Positions 44,922 to 55,800 of a stretch of DNA of 64,000 nucleotides are shown here, one piece after another. Source of the stretch: Edaphochlamys debaryana (taxonomy: Eukaryota > Chlorophyta > Chlorophyceae > Chlamydomonadales). Both the position numbers and the translations under genes were made by a program. The notes under the pieces are model-generated. The model saw only the letters and a program-made list of their open reading frames with translations, did not search any database and was not told the DNA's origin. Within the stretch, counting starts at the first letter, position 1. Every line of letters starts with the position of its first letter. Location: the NCBI GenBank assembly GCA_016858145.1, contig JAEHOE010000092.1, forward strand, positions 248,001 through 312,000, written 5' to 3'.

Positions 44922-45535
44922 GGAGGGGGAGGAGGGGGAGGAGGGGGAGGAGGCGCAGGGGGATAGAGCGAGCGAGGGGATAGAGTGAGGGGGAGGAGGG
45001 GCCATAGGCCGCCGTAGTTCTCTGGATCGCCGCCTGGGGACAGGGGTGGGGGTGGGTGAAAGGGGGAGGGGAGGGGGGCCGGATAGCCGGTGGGGTGATT
45101 TGCAGGGGAGGGCAAGATCGGGGGGGGGGGGGGTAGACGCCGGTGGGATGCTTGAGGTCGCTGTGCCAGGTCCTTCAGGGCCCAGCTCAGGCCGACGGTC
45201 GCGGCGAAGGGCGTCGCCGTACGGTGCCGTACGCTGTTCGGGGTCCCGACACTGTCATCAGCATGCCATAGGGATGTCACAGCCGCGAAAGCGCGGCCAG
45301 ATTTGTCAGCTCCGCCAGATCATGGTGCCATGACGGTCTAGCCGTAAGTAAACAGATCATGATCAGCGACGGTAAACCGCCCTCGATTCCTTTGCCCTCT
45401 GGCGCCGCCGCCATTGCGCCACGCCGTCCCCGCCGCTGGCACCTCCGCCCTCCCACAACGGGCCCTCCAACCCCTAGCGCCTTCGCTTTCCCACATACCC
45501 ACCCCTGACACGGCAACCTCGGCCCCGGCCCTCAC
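44922..45535. other. APC2 intronic remnant with a decayed exon copy
   Basis: Near 45010-45045 the minus strand reads acceptor-GGCGATCCAGAGAACTACGGCGGCCT, a degraded copy of the start of the APC2 exon at 33767 (acceptor, xxxQNYGGL), then diverges. Between it and 45536 I find no readable exon, although APC2 should have about 40 more residues there. Confidence 0.45.
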
Positions 45536-45792
45536 CTCGGCCGCCAGCTCCGCAGCCGTCATGGCCGACCGGTCGCTGCGGGTGGACATGGGGCGCACAT
45601 GGGTGGGTGGGGCACGGTAGGCATGCCAGTCGGCATCAGGAAGCACACGGCATGGCAAGTCAACGGCAATGAGCATCCAGATGGCGAGTCAGAGCTAGGC
45701 AGGTTAAAGCACCGGCCCTAGGCAGTCCTACTTGAAGGCCATCAGCAGAGTCGCCTGAAGGGGCGACACGGTGAAGGAGGCGGTGACGCCGC
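45536..45792 (-). pseudogene. APC2: APC2 fragment, two upstream exons
   Basis: Exons 45732-45792 and 45536-45575 join in phase to give GVTASFTVSPLQATLLMAFN then DRSAMTAAELAAE. This matches the start of the APC2 winged-helix domain (F.V.P.QA...L.F then W(T/S)..EL). The order continues on the same strand to 33767 and 33497 beyond the LINE. No exon for the ~700 residues of cullin-like sequence normally upstream is visible before copy 2's 3' end at 46713, so this is a gene fragment. Confidence 0.7.
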
Positions 45793-46712
45793 CTGGGGAG
45801 GGGGCAGAGGTTGACGGGCGGCGGGGTGAGTGGTCACTGGAATAGAGCAGTTTCGAGGGCGCAGAGACGCAGGTGTGAGGGCAGCGGATAAACGGGGTTG
45901 TCAGGGGTTGTCCGTCAGGCGCAATGGCCTCAAGCAACCTTGATCAGGTAGTTTTGGACCAACGGGACAAGCAAGGCCGCACAGGGCGGGCGCTTTAGTT
46001 GCCATGAACCATGGAAGCGGAGGAAGGGAAAGGTGGTGGAGGAGCACAGGATGTCAACCCCAAACATTTGCGCCCAGCCACGCAATGAACTGGCACCCGG
46101 ATTGGGTCCGTCCCTTGAGTATTACCAGAGGATTCCTCCCGCCTGTTGCGGTGGTGCAGACTGAGCAGAGGGCATGCGTGAGTTCGTGCCACTTTGAGCG
46201 CGTGCTTCAAGGCACGAGCTGATGCATGATAAGCTGCTTGCACGTGCCCAGACGCTTACAAGCGCAAGCTTGAGAGCTCAGAAACTTGCGAGAGATGGGA
46301 TGGGGGCGTTGAAGCCATGCATCACTCCCAGTAGATTTAGCACAGACAGCGTAACAGCTTTTAAGCCTCAAGGCAACTTCCGGCAAGCATTTTTCCAACA
46401 ACCGGAGGATTTTCCGGAGCTGGCTCTCCTTCATCTACTCCGTTCAAGACCGACATGCAGCGAAGCCCATGCAAGCCCCGAGCAAGGCACGGACACAGTG
46501 GCAGACCCTTGATGACAGTTGAAGAGCGGCATGCCGGACACACAGGCACTGATGCTGTATCCAAAGCATGCAACGAATGCACCCAAGCGACGGATGACAG
46601 CACTTGCACACCTTACAACATTAATAGAAAAGAGTTATGGTTATGTCTATTCAAGAGTGAGGCAAGTCTTCTATTTGCGCCGATGATGGCTAAGCGTTGG
46701 ACATCCGTCCAC
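45793..46712. other. Interval between the APC2 fragment and the 3' end of copy 2
   Basis: No coding sequence recognised. The right end is the 3' UTR of copy 2, with its TGTAA signal at 46613-46617. Confidence 0.55.
46613..46617 (-). promoter_or_regulatory. TGTAA polyadenylation signal of copy 2
   Basis: Minus-strand TGTAA about 96 bases downstream of the copy 2 stop codon. TGTAA is the standard poly(A) signal of Chlamydomonas and Volvox genes. Confidence 0.7.
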
Positions 46713-46860
46713 TCAGACAGGAGGCCGAGGGCGTGGGCTGGGTGGACGTGGGCTGGGCGGACGTGGGCTGGGCGGACGTGGGCTGGGCGGACGTGGGCTG
46801 GGCGGCTTGGGGGCAGGAGGGGGCGGGGGCGGTGAGGGCGGGCGCGTGTAGGTGAACGAG
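46713..46860 (-). repeat. (PPSPR)n coding repeat: hydroxyproline-rich tail
   Basis: A 15-bp unit (GTGGGCTGGGCGGAC on the plus strand) is repeated about five times and encodes PPSPR, preceded by PPSPPPPPPAPK. In volvocine algae such Pro-Ser stretches are hydroxylated and glycosylated and anchor proteins in the wall. Confidence 0.9.
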
Positions 46861-49800
46861 ACGATGTATCCCGGATCCGTGGGTTGACAGAAGCTTGTGT
46901 TACTAGGAAGAGTGTTGAGCGCAGTGAACTTGCGGTCTGACAGGAAACCGTTAATGCTGAGTTGGCATGAAGCGTAGCGAACCCAGAAGGCTGCGGTGGG
47001 GGTGCTGTCACGGCGGCGCAGGCAGGCGTGGTACGTGGCGGTCTCGGGCAGGGGCACGCCGTCACCGGACGGGAAGACCACGCTTTCGAAAGCTGACGGC
47101 GGGGGTCTGGCATTGTCACCCCTGCGTATTCGGAACAATCAATGTTAGCGTGGGGACTGGTCATACTGCTTGCTCTATCCGATCGCAAGGCCCTGACTCA
47201 CGCATGATAGGCGGAGCCAATGGCCGTGGAGTTGACGGTTAGGCTCCTGCTGGCGGCGCCCACTCGCCACGACACAATCAAATCGGCGTTCAGAGGGTCC
47301 GCATCTTGGTTGGCGGCAGCTGCAGGGGGGAGGGGGACGAAGGTGAGAACACATCCCCCTGCAGGATGTTCCTTCCGGAAAATAGGGGTGCCCTTCAGAG
47401 GGCAGGGGCAGCAAGGCACAGCATGCCACCTACCCAGGAAGACGCTTGGGCAGGCGTGGGTCGGGGCGTTGATTGTGTCTGCGCAGTGCTTGGTGCTTAG
47501 CTGCACCGACCGCTGGGTGGCGCCGGTGTCACGGCAGGCGGCGTCCGGCAGGCCATCCCCATCACAGTCACCCGTCCACAGAATCCTCGGTGCGGGACAC
47601 CAGGTTGGGGCAGGCACGCAGGCTGGTGCAACAGGGGGTTGCATACGGGGCATGAGGGGTTGGGTATTTTATTTCGTGATCATGCCTGAACGGCAAAGCA
47701 GCATGTAGCAAGAAGAGGTAATCCCACGCACCTCGGCGCGTGGTCCATGCCTCCTGGTTGAGTCGGTTGAGGACGGACATAATGCCGTCGTCCCCAACCT
47801 GCATGCGGAAGGGGCCCAAGGCCTCCCCGGTCTTGTCCGCAAACGTGGTGCTGATGGTGTTCAGCCAGGACCTCCACACAACCGCGCCGTTGGTCTCGGT
47901 GACGACCCCTGCAGTTCAGCGGGAGCAGTGTGGTTGTCATGCTGTACTACTATGAACCGTATCATGCCCATCGTCGACCAGCCGCAACCCTTTACTGCCT
48001 GTTCTGAATCTCCCCACTGCTTACAGCTTCCGTTATTGAGGAGCATCACGGCACGCCGCCGGTTCGCCGCCGTATTGGCTGACCACAAGGGCAGTGCCGT
48101 CAGGTTATAGACCTGACGGTAGAACTCCCGAACCACCACGTTCCCGGTACTCTCCACAAAAAGGCTGAAGCGCCGGGAGGGCGAGAGAATGCGGTCGCAC
48201 TGCCATAGCTGCCCGTCCGCGGGGGGAGGCGTGGGTGGAGGTATGAGGCCACAACGCAGGTCTCCGGCAGGGTCTGAACATTTCGTCCCGCTTGCGACTC
48301 CACACGTGCCGTTGACAGACACAATGGCATGGTGTACGTCTGGAGAGTAGAGGTATGTCGTCAACGGACTCCGGATGGACAAAGGAGGTGGGGAGACCAC
48401 GGACAGTAGGGACACGCTCTAAGCCCCGTTGCCCCGTCAGACTCACCACCAGGAAAGAAGGTTGGGCAGAGGCGTGTTGGCGCATACGGCTGCGGGGAAT
48501 GAGAGCGTGCGTGTCCAGTCGGTTTCGCGACTAGTGCTCTGCGAGAGCTGTACCCACTCAGCCCCACACCTACCCAGCCTGTGCTTGAGTCGTCCGCCAC
48601 ACAACCCATTGAGCTTGTGATGGCGCCACGGCGGCCGTCGGGGTGGGTGCACACCCAGTCCCGGGATCCGCCGTCACCGCAGTCAACCATCTTCAGCACG
48701 GTTCGAGCCTCCGTGCACCAGCTCCCCGGCCGGGCACACACTGCCGAAGAGGGAGGGGGGGGGGGGTAGTGGGGATTGGTGATATGCAAGGCCTTTTGGT
48801 GCAGAGTGGGGTTCAGAAGTTGGATGGGGTTGGGTAAATTTGCTCACCAGGCGCGGTGGTGTAGACCTCTTCCTGGACGCGGTTGCGTACACTGATGGTG
48901 CCGTCCATGTCGTCAACGGTCATGGTGTATGGCCCATTGCTGGGACCAGCACCCGCCACGGGTTGAGGCCTGACGAGGATGGTTGGGTTGGTGACTTGCC
49001 ACGAGCCATCATTGCCGAGGAGCAGCGCGCGACCGGGGGTGCCCGCCCCAACAAGCTGCCGCCTGCAAGACAGGGAAGCATTTGTCAGTTGTCTGGGACC
49101 TTGAGCAGCAGCGTGATCCCTTCGGCCTTTTTACCTGTCAAACGTGCCGTACTCCCGGATCACGAGCCGCCCAGTGGACTCGAGCACAAGCGCCCAACGC
49201 CCACTCTCCGAGCGGAGCGAGTTGCAAGCTGAAAGGTTTGAGTTGATGCTGCACCTCTGGACGGCTGCTCCCGGGCAAGTCGTGGCGACGGCCGTGCAGT
49301 TGGCCGGGGCCGAGGGGCTGACCAGGGAGGTGGGCACGGCTGCAGGAGCGCAAAGGCATGAAAGAAAGCGTTAATCGATCACTTGAGAGCACCAAATCAA
49401 GGTGATATGGTTAGCAATGCCGGGATTATAACTAGCGCATGTTCCTTCTGGCCCATGACACCAACCACTTGCCTGGGATGATTCCAGGACAGAGCGACGG
49501 CGGCGCCCTTGGCCAGCCCGTGGCTGGGTCCGCAGCGTTGCAGCCCCTGCTGCTGAGGATGACGCCAAACGAGTTGGTGGTCGTGTCGACGCAGACCCAG
49601 TCGTCATAGGGCGTCCCTCTCCACGTGTGGTTGTCGCAGTTGTAGGGTATGGCCACACCAGGAGGGGCGCACCACCCAGACGGTTTGGCGCACGTAGCCT
49701 CTGCATTGGGGGCGGCGACACATACAGCGCACGCAGGCAGGGCCTCAGCAGACAGGCCAGGGTGGACTGACCGCACAACTTTGCGGACCGGCGTTGGATG

Positions 49801-52800
49801 CTACTCATCAGCACGCACGATCACTAGCTCACTAAGCACTCATCAACGGGGGCTGGAAAGGTCTATCATGGAAAACTCGCTCCTTGGCTCCCCGGAGCGT
49901 TCAAGAGCTAGCTCACCTGAGACACTGACCCAGCCCTCATCACCGTCCTTGTTCAACACTGCGAGTATATTACAGTTGCACGCATGCACGTTGTAAGCCG
50001 TACCTGTAGCTTGCGCCACTACAGGTTGTGTAAAACATTGCGTCCGCAACATCTCCTGGCCCCAGTGTTGCTAGGAAAGTGACGGAGTGACGGAAAGTGG
50101 AGCCGTGTGGTACCGTTAAATGTGGCATTTTCGGGCTCAAGTCCGATGCAGAGACGGCTCTATTCAACTAATGTTACGCCCGAAGTGCTGTCCGCGCCTT
50201 TACTTTTCTGCCCCATCGTTGGCATGCTGTGCACACAGCGGCTGGCAGGAGTGTCAATTAGGAGGAGGCATAGGGGGTCCAGAACCAGGAAAGGGTTGCC
50301 AGCAAGGGAGAGGCACCCGGGGGGTTTGGAACCCGGAAGCTTGGGTTAGTGTCCTGCACGGCGGGCGCGCCGGTACTTTTGGGGCTGCCGCCGTAGGCTG
50401 CACAGTTCCGCCCGCTTTCGCAAGTTTGCCACTGGCCAGGGCCTTAACGTGCCTGGCCCGCCGCACTTCGGCCTACGGAAGATAGCATCGCTGCGTGGCC
50501 CCCAAAGGGTGCAGCGCCTACCCGCCCAGTAGCCTTCGTCACGAACCACTGCGCGGAAAGGTCCCAGGATCGGACGCCTGTGGTATTCAAGCACCTGTTT
50601 GTGCATTGGGTCAGACAGCATGCATTCGGCCGTCAGCTCTCAATTGAACACGTTCACACGGCCATGGCTATGCCAAGTCAGGAGCAGCAACCCACCGTGC
50701 CATATGGACCCGGGTTGTTTTGACCAGTGCGATTGACTGGCTGATTCCCGTAGATGCCAACGTCCGAGCACACGCCTGGGCCTGGGACCGCGTGATCATA
50801 CAGGCACCCTGCGCAAGGAGGTCGTTTCTTAGCCCCCAAACAGCTAGCAATCTGCCAAGCCACGCCAACCTGGGACCTTACACGAGCCGTCCTGCTGCAA
50901 AGCAAAGTTGTCGGCGTGGTCTGGCATTAGGTCGTACCGAGCCAGCTCTAAGCCGGGAGTCGCCCTGGTGGTGCCAGTGGGGCGCGTAAAAAGTACCATC
51001 ACAAACTAGAAGGCCGGTTCCAAGCAGCTTTATTTCGCATCAAGCTTGATCCTTAAGGAGCTGGGTTACAACAAGCGCTTCATATCTACACCCACGCACA
51101 TGAAGGCCAGCCCATCTCCGCCAAACATAGTCTGCGTGTATGTAAAGCGCTTGTGCGTGTGCGGCAGACAGAAGTCGGCGGGTGCACATGATCACAATGT
51201 GTCAATACAAGCAAGCTCACCAGGTAGTATGTACCCGACGGGGAAAGGAGTCTGTCGAAATTGTGAGGGCATTGAAGCAAATAGGTGATGGCAGGGCTAG
51301 CTCCCGTTCATCCGTCATGAGCAGGTGGCACTTACTTGCCGCAGTCCCTATACACGTGGGCAACACACGGCCAGAGGAGTTTCGTGAGATGGCAGAGAGC
51401 AAACTATAGTTTCACATCCTTTGCAGGTCTTGCAATTATCTACCCATCGCACCATTCGGAGAAGTCGCCTGATGTGATCATGCCGCAGTTGCTGAACAAG
51501 GGCTCCACAGCCCTGGAACCTGGGTTTTCTCTTGTCAGTCCCGGTGCTGGACAGAATGCTTGCTGACCGAGTATGGACGGGTTGCACGCGAATTCGGTGG
51601 ACATGAGCGACGTTAGAAACTGCCGTGGGTTATCTGTCGAAGCGCAAATAGAAAGCAAGTACGTGTAAGATCACAGGCATTCCAAGTAGAATCAAGTGAC
51701 AAGCAGGTCTGGAATTACTTTCGACTGGAGGGCACGTTGTGGCAGATGTACGTGAGCGGTTGGTTGAATAGCTAGCCCCCGTGCCCGTGATGCTGGGCAG
51801 CCCGCCAGAGCCTTCGCCTGTCGTGGTGCAAAACCTGCAAACCCACGAGCGATTCCGTGTAGTTCGTGATCGATTGAGTGCTTAACCCCCCACAGCATGC
51901 AAGGGGGCCTCTCCTCCAACCATGAGGTGCCGTCGGCCACACGCACCAGTCGTAGCTGCGGATCGAGGTGTGGGAGATGAGAGGCATGGCCACGGTTCAA
52001 GAATTGTAGGTACTGCTGGGTCTGAAGGTGGACTTACATATTGTCTCCGTCGCACTTGGATAGCAGGACCTGCGGAGAGACATGTGGGCAAGATGAGGGA
52101 ACCCGCCACATTTATCCGGTTTCGGTCGAACAGATAGGGTATGGGGGGCATCACACACACATACCCGGGGGATTCCGTTCACGGGACTGCACCAGTCCAC
52201 AGGACTTGTTGTGCCTGACATCATCGCATGAGAAAATGCAAGCGTAAATATTATACATCGTGTAAGAGTGCACCAGTGCGGCATACGAGGACAACACCGC
52301 ACCTGGTGGGGCGAACAACTCAAGCTGGAACAGCTGTCGCCAACGCATTGTGGGGTCGACGCTCCAATAGGACTGCCCCACAGAATCGAGCCAGCACTTG
52401 TTTAAAATGATTTGATCGTTGTAATTGGACGAGCCCTTAGCAACGTCCAGACAAAGCGTGGAGTCCGATCTCGGCCGAATCGAATAGCGACTTGTGGCAG
52501 GGTAGGAAGGGAAACGTGCAGCAGGGTTGGGGGGAATGAAGGAGCATTCCGGGGAGGCTGGAAGGGTTGGGAGACTTTGGGGACGTGCAACCTATAGATG
52601 ACATGTGCGCCTACAGCCTGAGCCCACGCTAGCGCAGTGGTAGTGGAAAGGAAGCGCTAAGTTTATCGGCTAGAAAGAAAAACGTGCAGGAGGTTGGGGA
52701 GGGTTTGCTTGGGGGCGGGACATGCAAAAACCTGTGTAATGATAGCCCGAGCCCAGGCTAGCGGCGTCAGTGTCGATAGGAATCACTCAGCAGATAAGTG

Positions 52801-55800
52801 GTGCGCACCTCAAGCCGGCGTGGAACACGACCTGGAACTCCTGGTAAGGGGAGTCATCCAGGCAGGGAGTGAAGCCGACGGCCTGCACCTCTGTAGCCCA
52901 TCCCAAAGTGCTCTGCGTGTCGTAGGGCTTCGCTAGTCGGTCACTGGCGCTCAGACACGTGCGACCGTATGCCGGGTATGGCAGTGGTACTGTAGATCCA
53001 ACTGTTGTGGTAATCCTGTAGTGCATTGGCCGGCCCGCTGGAAGTAGCAGGGCAGATCAAAGGGCAAAGACGGAGTATTCATACATGGTTATGTATATGG
53101 AGCACGGGAGGGCACCAAGCTAGCCAGCCCGGCTAGCCTGATGGGTTGTGATGGGGGACAGGCCTGATGCAGCTGCATCACGCCTGCAGGCGCTGACCTC
53201 GCTTACAGCATACATTCTGCATGAGCGCAACCTCACCTTCTCGGGCTGGAATGCGGATGCAAGCAGCAGAAATGCTTTCATACGGCCCATTAAAGCTGTC
53301 AGATGAGAAGATGCCACCTGACAGGGGGGACCTTCTGAGGAAGCAAGTGCCATCGCCCCAGTAAACAAACAGCCTGCATGTACGGCAAAGACGCACGAAG
53401 ACATGTGCATCCTTTTAGTGAGACAGTTTAGGCTTAGAGAGTGGGAACCAAACACTACTTACTCGCACGCCTTCATGGCCAAGCATGCGTCGTGGCAGCC
53501 TTCCATTGACCCAAAGCTGAGAGGCGTAACCATAAGCTCGTCCCCAGCTATGTTTACCCCAAATGAACAGAAGAAGGCTCCTGCTGGACGTTAAGACGAT
53601 GGACTGCTTGGGCACATACGCCGACAGGACAGTGACGCCATGAAACATTTTTGAGGCTCACCATAGTTGGGGGTAGGGATGCAGACGCCTTGATCGGCGC
53701 TTGATATTGCCGTTAAACCGTCCGGACCGTTGTTTATGCTCCGTTTTGCCCAGCACTCGCCCTCTCCTGTGAGAAGAAAGGGCACCCAGTCAAGGACACA
53801 GCTTGGCATGCATGCACTGGAATGCGGGTCGGCCGTCTAGTACATCTTCGTCTCTCCTTACCATTGAGGGTCCCATCTCTGGAGTGATACGTGTAGAACT
53901 CACAACCAGAGGTATTTCTGCAGAAGTCAGCGCAGCCCTGCTTCCAGGGAGCTTTTAGCCCGCGCGTATAGTTGATATTGATGCCGTTGACGTCGAACTG
54001 CGCGATGCAGAACTCGCCAAGTCCTGGATGCAAAGAGAGTGAAACACCGTAGACCTGGCGGGCACAACTCAGCGACCATCAAAGCGCGGGCGACTTACCA
54101 GCACGCTCAAAGACAAACTGTTGGGAGTTCGAACCTCTGCAGGAAGCCGTACGAACGTCCCCATAGAGCTGCGGCTCAACACACGCCTCCCTGGTTTGTA
54201 GGCTGCCACCATCATCAACCCAAGCGACGGTCAGGGATGGCGTCACAAGTCCAGCAAGGTCCAAGGGTGGGGCCGCATCTACAATGCATCCAAGCGAGAA
54301 ACCTAAGGCAGGACCGAAGGCGGTACACAGCATCGCACCTATAGTTGAGAGCCGATTGCAGGTACATACCTGGGATGATGAAGCCGGGTAGCTCGAAGGT
54401 CTACATGAGCAAGGGTGAGGCATTGCTCAGCCCCGCCATGTCAGTCAAGCCATGTGCGTAATGCACTCACCTGGAAAGCATAGTCCCCAATCATCCGGCA
54501 CTTGTTAGCCAGAATCCAAACGCCACTCTCTGTCCTCGAACTGAACACCTCCCAGCAGGCGGATGAGCTAGACCTCGGGCGGAGAGTGAAAGCCCTGTAA
54601 GGTCAGGAAACATTTCATTGTAGAGGAGGACAGCATAGGTGGCTGAGGGGCCCTGCGAGCCGGACAAGTCTGCACGCAGCTCCACCAGGTCGCGGTGGAA
54701 TACATGGACTACATCTCAACAATGCGGAGGCGGCGTGAGAAACACCCGGACCGAGGGGGTGTGGGCTAGCCCACACCCACCGCCCCCGCCTCGGCGGGTG
54801 GTGGTGGGTGTGGAGGGGCTTGCCCCTCATCATACACAACTGCCCCCTCAATACACGCCCCCTGCCGGGGGCGTCCCATTATTATTATTATTATTAGGTG
54901 GCTGAGGGCGTGCCTGGTCCCCGTTGCAATCCCGCAGACTGAATTGCCGCACGCGCACCTCTGGCTGTAGTCCATGAGGACCTGAAATGTTTGGGTGGCC
55001 AAGTTGTTCACGCACGCGCTTGTGTTGAGGGGCGCACCCCCAAAAGAAACCCCAGCGAAGGATGCAGCGGCTTCTGCTCCAACCGTCAAACATAGGTTAT
55101 TGCTGGGTCCCCCAACGACGCGTACGCGGTACATGGGGGCAGTACCTGTAGCACACATGGGGACAGATCGTGAGAACAGGACAGAGGCCAGTTAGTTGAT
55201 TGTCAGATACTGCCCATGCTTGCATGAAGACCACTCACCCACGACCTCGAATCGGAAAGACTGGCTCCTGGAGGCATCACAGTCCCAGGTCTGCAAGTTG
55301 CCAGACGCTGAGACCTCGAGGCACTTGTTGGGTGCCACTCGGGACCTGATGGCCATCGTTGGGCTCGACAGGTACGGCACATCTGTGGGTGGCAGAGCCC
55401 TTTCAAACCGAGCTTAGGCCAATCCTAACGCACGCACGCACACATGCAACGCGGATAGCCAATCAACGCACGCACGCATTATGCTTACTGGTGCTCTGAC
55501 TAGTCCACACGACTTCGTCCCTGGCGTTTAGGACATCCAGATCCCCGTCATTGGTGAGCACCACGCGCATGGGGCCATAGACAGGAAACTGCGCGTTCGG
55601 AGCAAAGCTGCCAAGCATGTTTGTGGTGCTCCCTTCCGGGCCGCTGAGAACAAGCTGGCCGTCATTTTCCACGATCAAGCTCGTGTAAGGTCCAACAGTG
55701 CCCGAGCACCAAAGACGTCCACCGCTGCTGCCGCTGGCATAGACGCACAGGTTGCCATCCTCCTCCTGCATGCGCCAGGGTGACCATGAGGGAAGTGCCA

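Noticed and set aside
49649..49996. Small plus-strand frames in the lectin region of copy 2
   Set aside because: Antisense to lectin exons that are conserved in copy 1.
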